Assembly: GCF_003345295.1 (NCBI RefSeq)
Contig: NZ_CP031056.1
Location: forward strand, 868,001 to 932,000
Length of the DNA stretch: 64,000 nucleotides
Reading direction: 5' to 3'
DNA from: Vibrio splendidus
GTDB lineage: Bacteria; Pseudomonadota; Gammaproteobacteria; Enterobacterales; Vibrionaceae
In this document: positions 63,207 to 64,000 of the stretch, one piece after another
How the letters are laid out: each line of letters starts with the position of its first letter
Numbering within the stretch: position 1 is the first letter of the stretch
Position numbers and translations under genes: made by a program
Notes under the pieces: model-generated
What the model saw: only the letters and a program-made list of their open reading frames with translations
What the model was told of the DNA's origin: nothing
Database searches by the model: none

Positions 63207-64000
63207 ATGCCTTCTCAGTTCCGAATTAACAAAATTGTTGAAATTGGTGATACTCTTCACCGCAGTGGTTGCGCTCCGTATAAGCTTGAAAAATATACAC
63301 AATATTATGCTAAAAAGCATGGTGTGGATGTGATGATCCAAGCAACGCCAACCGCGATTAATTATCAGTTTCCAGACGATAACAACGCTGTGATTCTAAA
63401 GCGTCTAAAGCCTGCTTCAATTAACCTGAGTTTGTTGGCCAATACGATCATTCGTATTAACCAACCGAGCAGTGAGCCTGTACCAGAGCCTGTCGGTTAC
63501 TCTAAATTTGTGACTGCACTAGCCAATATGGGTATTCCGCCTGCGTATTTGATGCTGGTGGGCAGTACGTTGGAAGCAGTGGGCTTTTCTGCATTATTGG
63601 GTTTGATGGTTTGGGTCTGTCAGCAAGTTCTTCATTCACGTCGCGCTATCGCGGTTGAGTTCATCTCTGCATTGTTAACGGGTATCTTTGTGGCGTTTCT
63701 GGCAAGTACAGGGTTGCCGATTCCGGTGTGGGCGTTGTGTATCGCCTCGATCGTCTTGTTTGTCCCCGGGTTATCCATAGCCAACGCATTAGAATGTTTG
63801 GCGTTTAATGATCTCGTCTCTGGTACCAGTTTATTAGGGCAGAGTGCCTTAACGCTGATCAAGCTGTTTGTTGGGATTATCATGGGTCTCAATATTGGTG
63901 AAGCAATATGGGGACAAGCGGTTTCTATCGACTATACCAATGCGGTACCGATGTGGATGCACATATCAGGCTTGGTGTTGATCTCAGTATCTATCGGTGT
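63207..64000 (+). CDS. Threonine/serine exporter family protein (ThrE), 3' end outside window
   Basis: Open frame from ATG 63207 to the window end (264 codons visible). The soluble N-terminal domain (about 1-110: KIVEIGDTLHRSGCAPYKLE, then MIQATPTAINYQF) is the DUF1212/ThrE domain, followed by hydrophobic helices (TLEAVGFSALLGLMVWV, IVLFVPGLSIANALE). Such proteins export threonine/serine or related small acids. In some bacteria the two membrane halves are split (YjjP/YjjB); whether this protein is fused cannot be seen. No ribosome site stands before the ATG, so the true start is not certain. Confidence 0.85.
   Translation, partial: MPSQFRINKIVEIGDTLHRSGCAPYKLEKYTQYYAKKHGVDVMIQATPTAINYQFPDDNNAVILKRLKPASINLSLLANTIIRINQPSSEPVPEPVGYSKFVTALANMGIPPAYLMLVGSTLEAVGFSALLGLMVWVCQQVLHSRRAIAVEFISALLTGIFVAFLASTGLPIPVWALCIASIVLFVPGLSIANALECLAFNDLVSGTSLLGQSALTLIKLFVGIIMGLNIGEAIWGQAVSIDYTNAVPMWMHISGLVLISVSIG

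Overview
The window looks like chromosomal DNA of a marine Vibrionaceae bacterium, plausibly a Vibrio. This is inferred from the protein sequences: a siderophore-uptake cluster, FadL-type porin, Bcr/CflA transporter, VCBS adhesin with its type I exporter, Cus copper pump and ThrE-type exporter. Moderate GC and Vibrio-type tRNA-Gly copies fit. Species and replicon cannot be fixed from the sequence alone.

Layout. (1) 1-2.3 kb: the visibly AT-rich 3' end of a polysaccharide O-acetylation locus (MBOAT acyltransferase plus an AlgJ/AlgX-like SGNH protein). (2) 2.3-5.4 kb: a wreck of mobile DNA. An Ogr/Delta phage activator and the first ~88 codons of a phage integrase flank an IS5-family element whose transposase carries an amber codon, followed by an apparently intact IS3-family element. 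(3) 5.4-8.9 kb: cold-shock protein, PQQ-type sugar dehydrogenase, and an MFS drug exporter preceded by a 32-codon upstream ORF that overlaps its start. (4) 8.9-17.2 kb: hydroxamate-type siderophore uptake. fhuC and fhuF run leftward; a Rob-like AraC regulator, a TonB receptor, fhuD and a fused fhuB run rightward, with Fur-like boxes. (5) 17.3-20.1 kb: crotonase-family enzyme, FadL and a small unknown barrel protein. (6) 20.2-24.1 kb: aspartate 4-decarboxylase and aspartate:alanine antiporter, a decarboxylative proton-motive cycle, preceded by a tiny His-rich protein. (7) 24.3-33.9 kb: an RND drug pump, a CadC/ToxR-like membrane regulator, an NAD(P)-binding protein with a Fur-like box, an old-yellow-enzyme oxidoreductase and a CatB-type acetyltransferase.

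(8) 34-50.9 kb: a three-gene type I secretion operon facing a 3814-residue VCBS/Ig adhesin. Both ABC subunits have degenerate nucleotide-binding motifs, and the adhesin holds seven 294-bp tandem units and no RTX nonapeptides. This is the most unusual system in the window. (9) 51-59.7 kb: a copper/silver efflux operon (Met/Cys/His-rich small protein, CusC, CusB with two CusF-like domains, CusA, cupredoxin) behind a MerR/CueR-type promoter with a 19-bp spacer, then a charged coiled-coil periplasmic protein. (10) 60-64 kb: a secreted GH9 glycosidase, two tRNA-Gly(TCC) genes and the start of a ThrE-type exporter.

Short tandem repeats of 7-16 bp recur just after transcription units (8.7-8.9, 17.1 and 39.4 kb).
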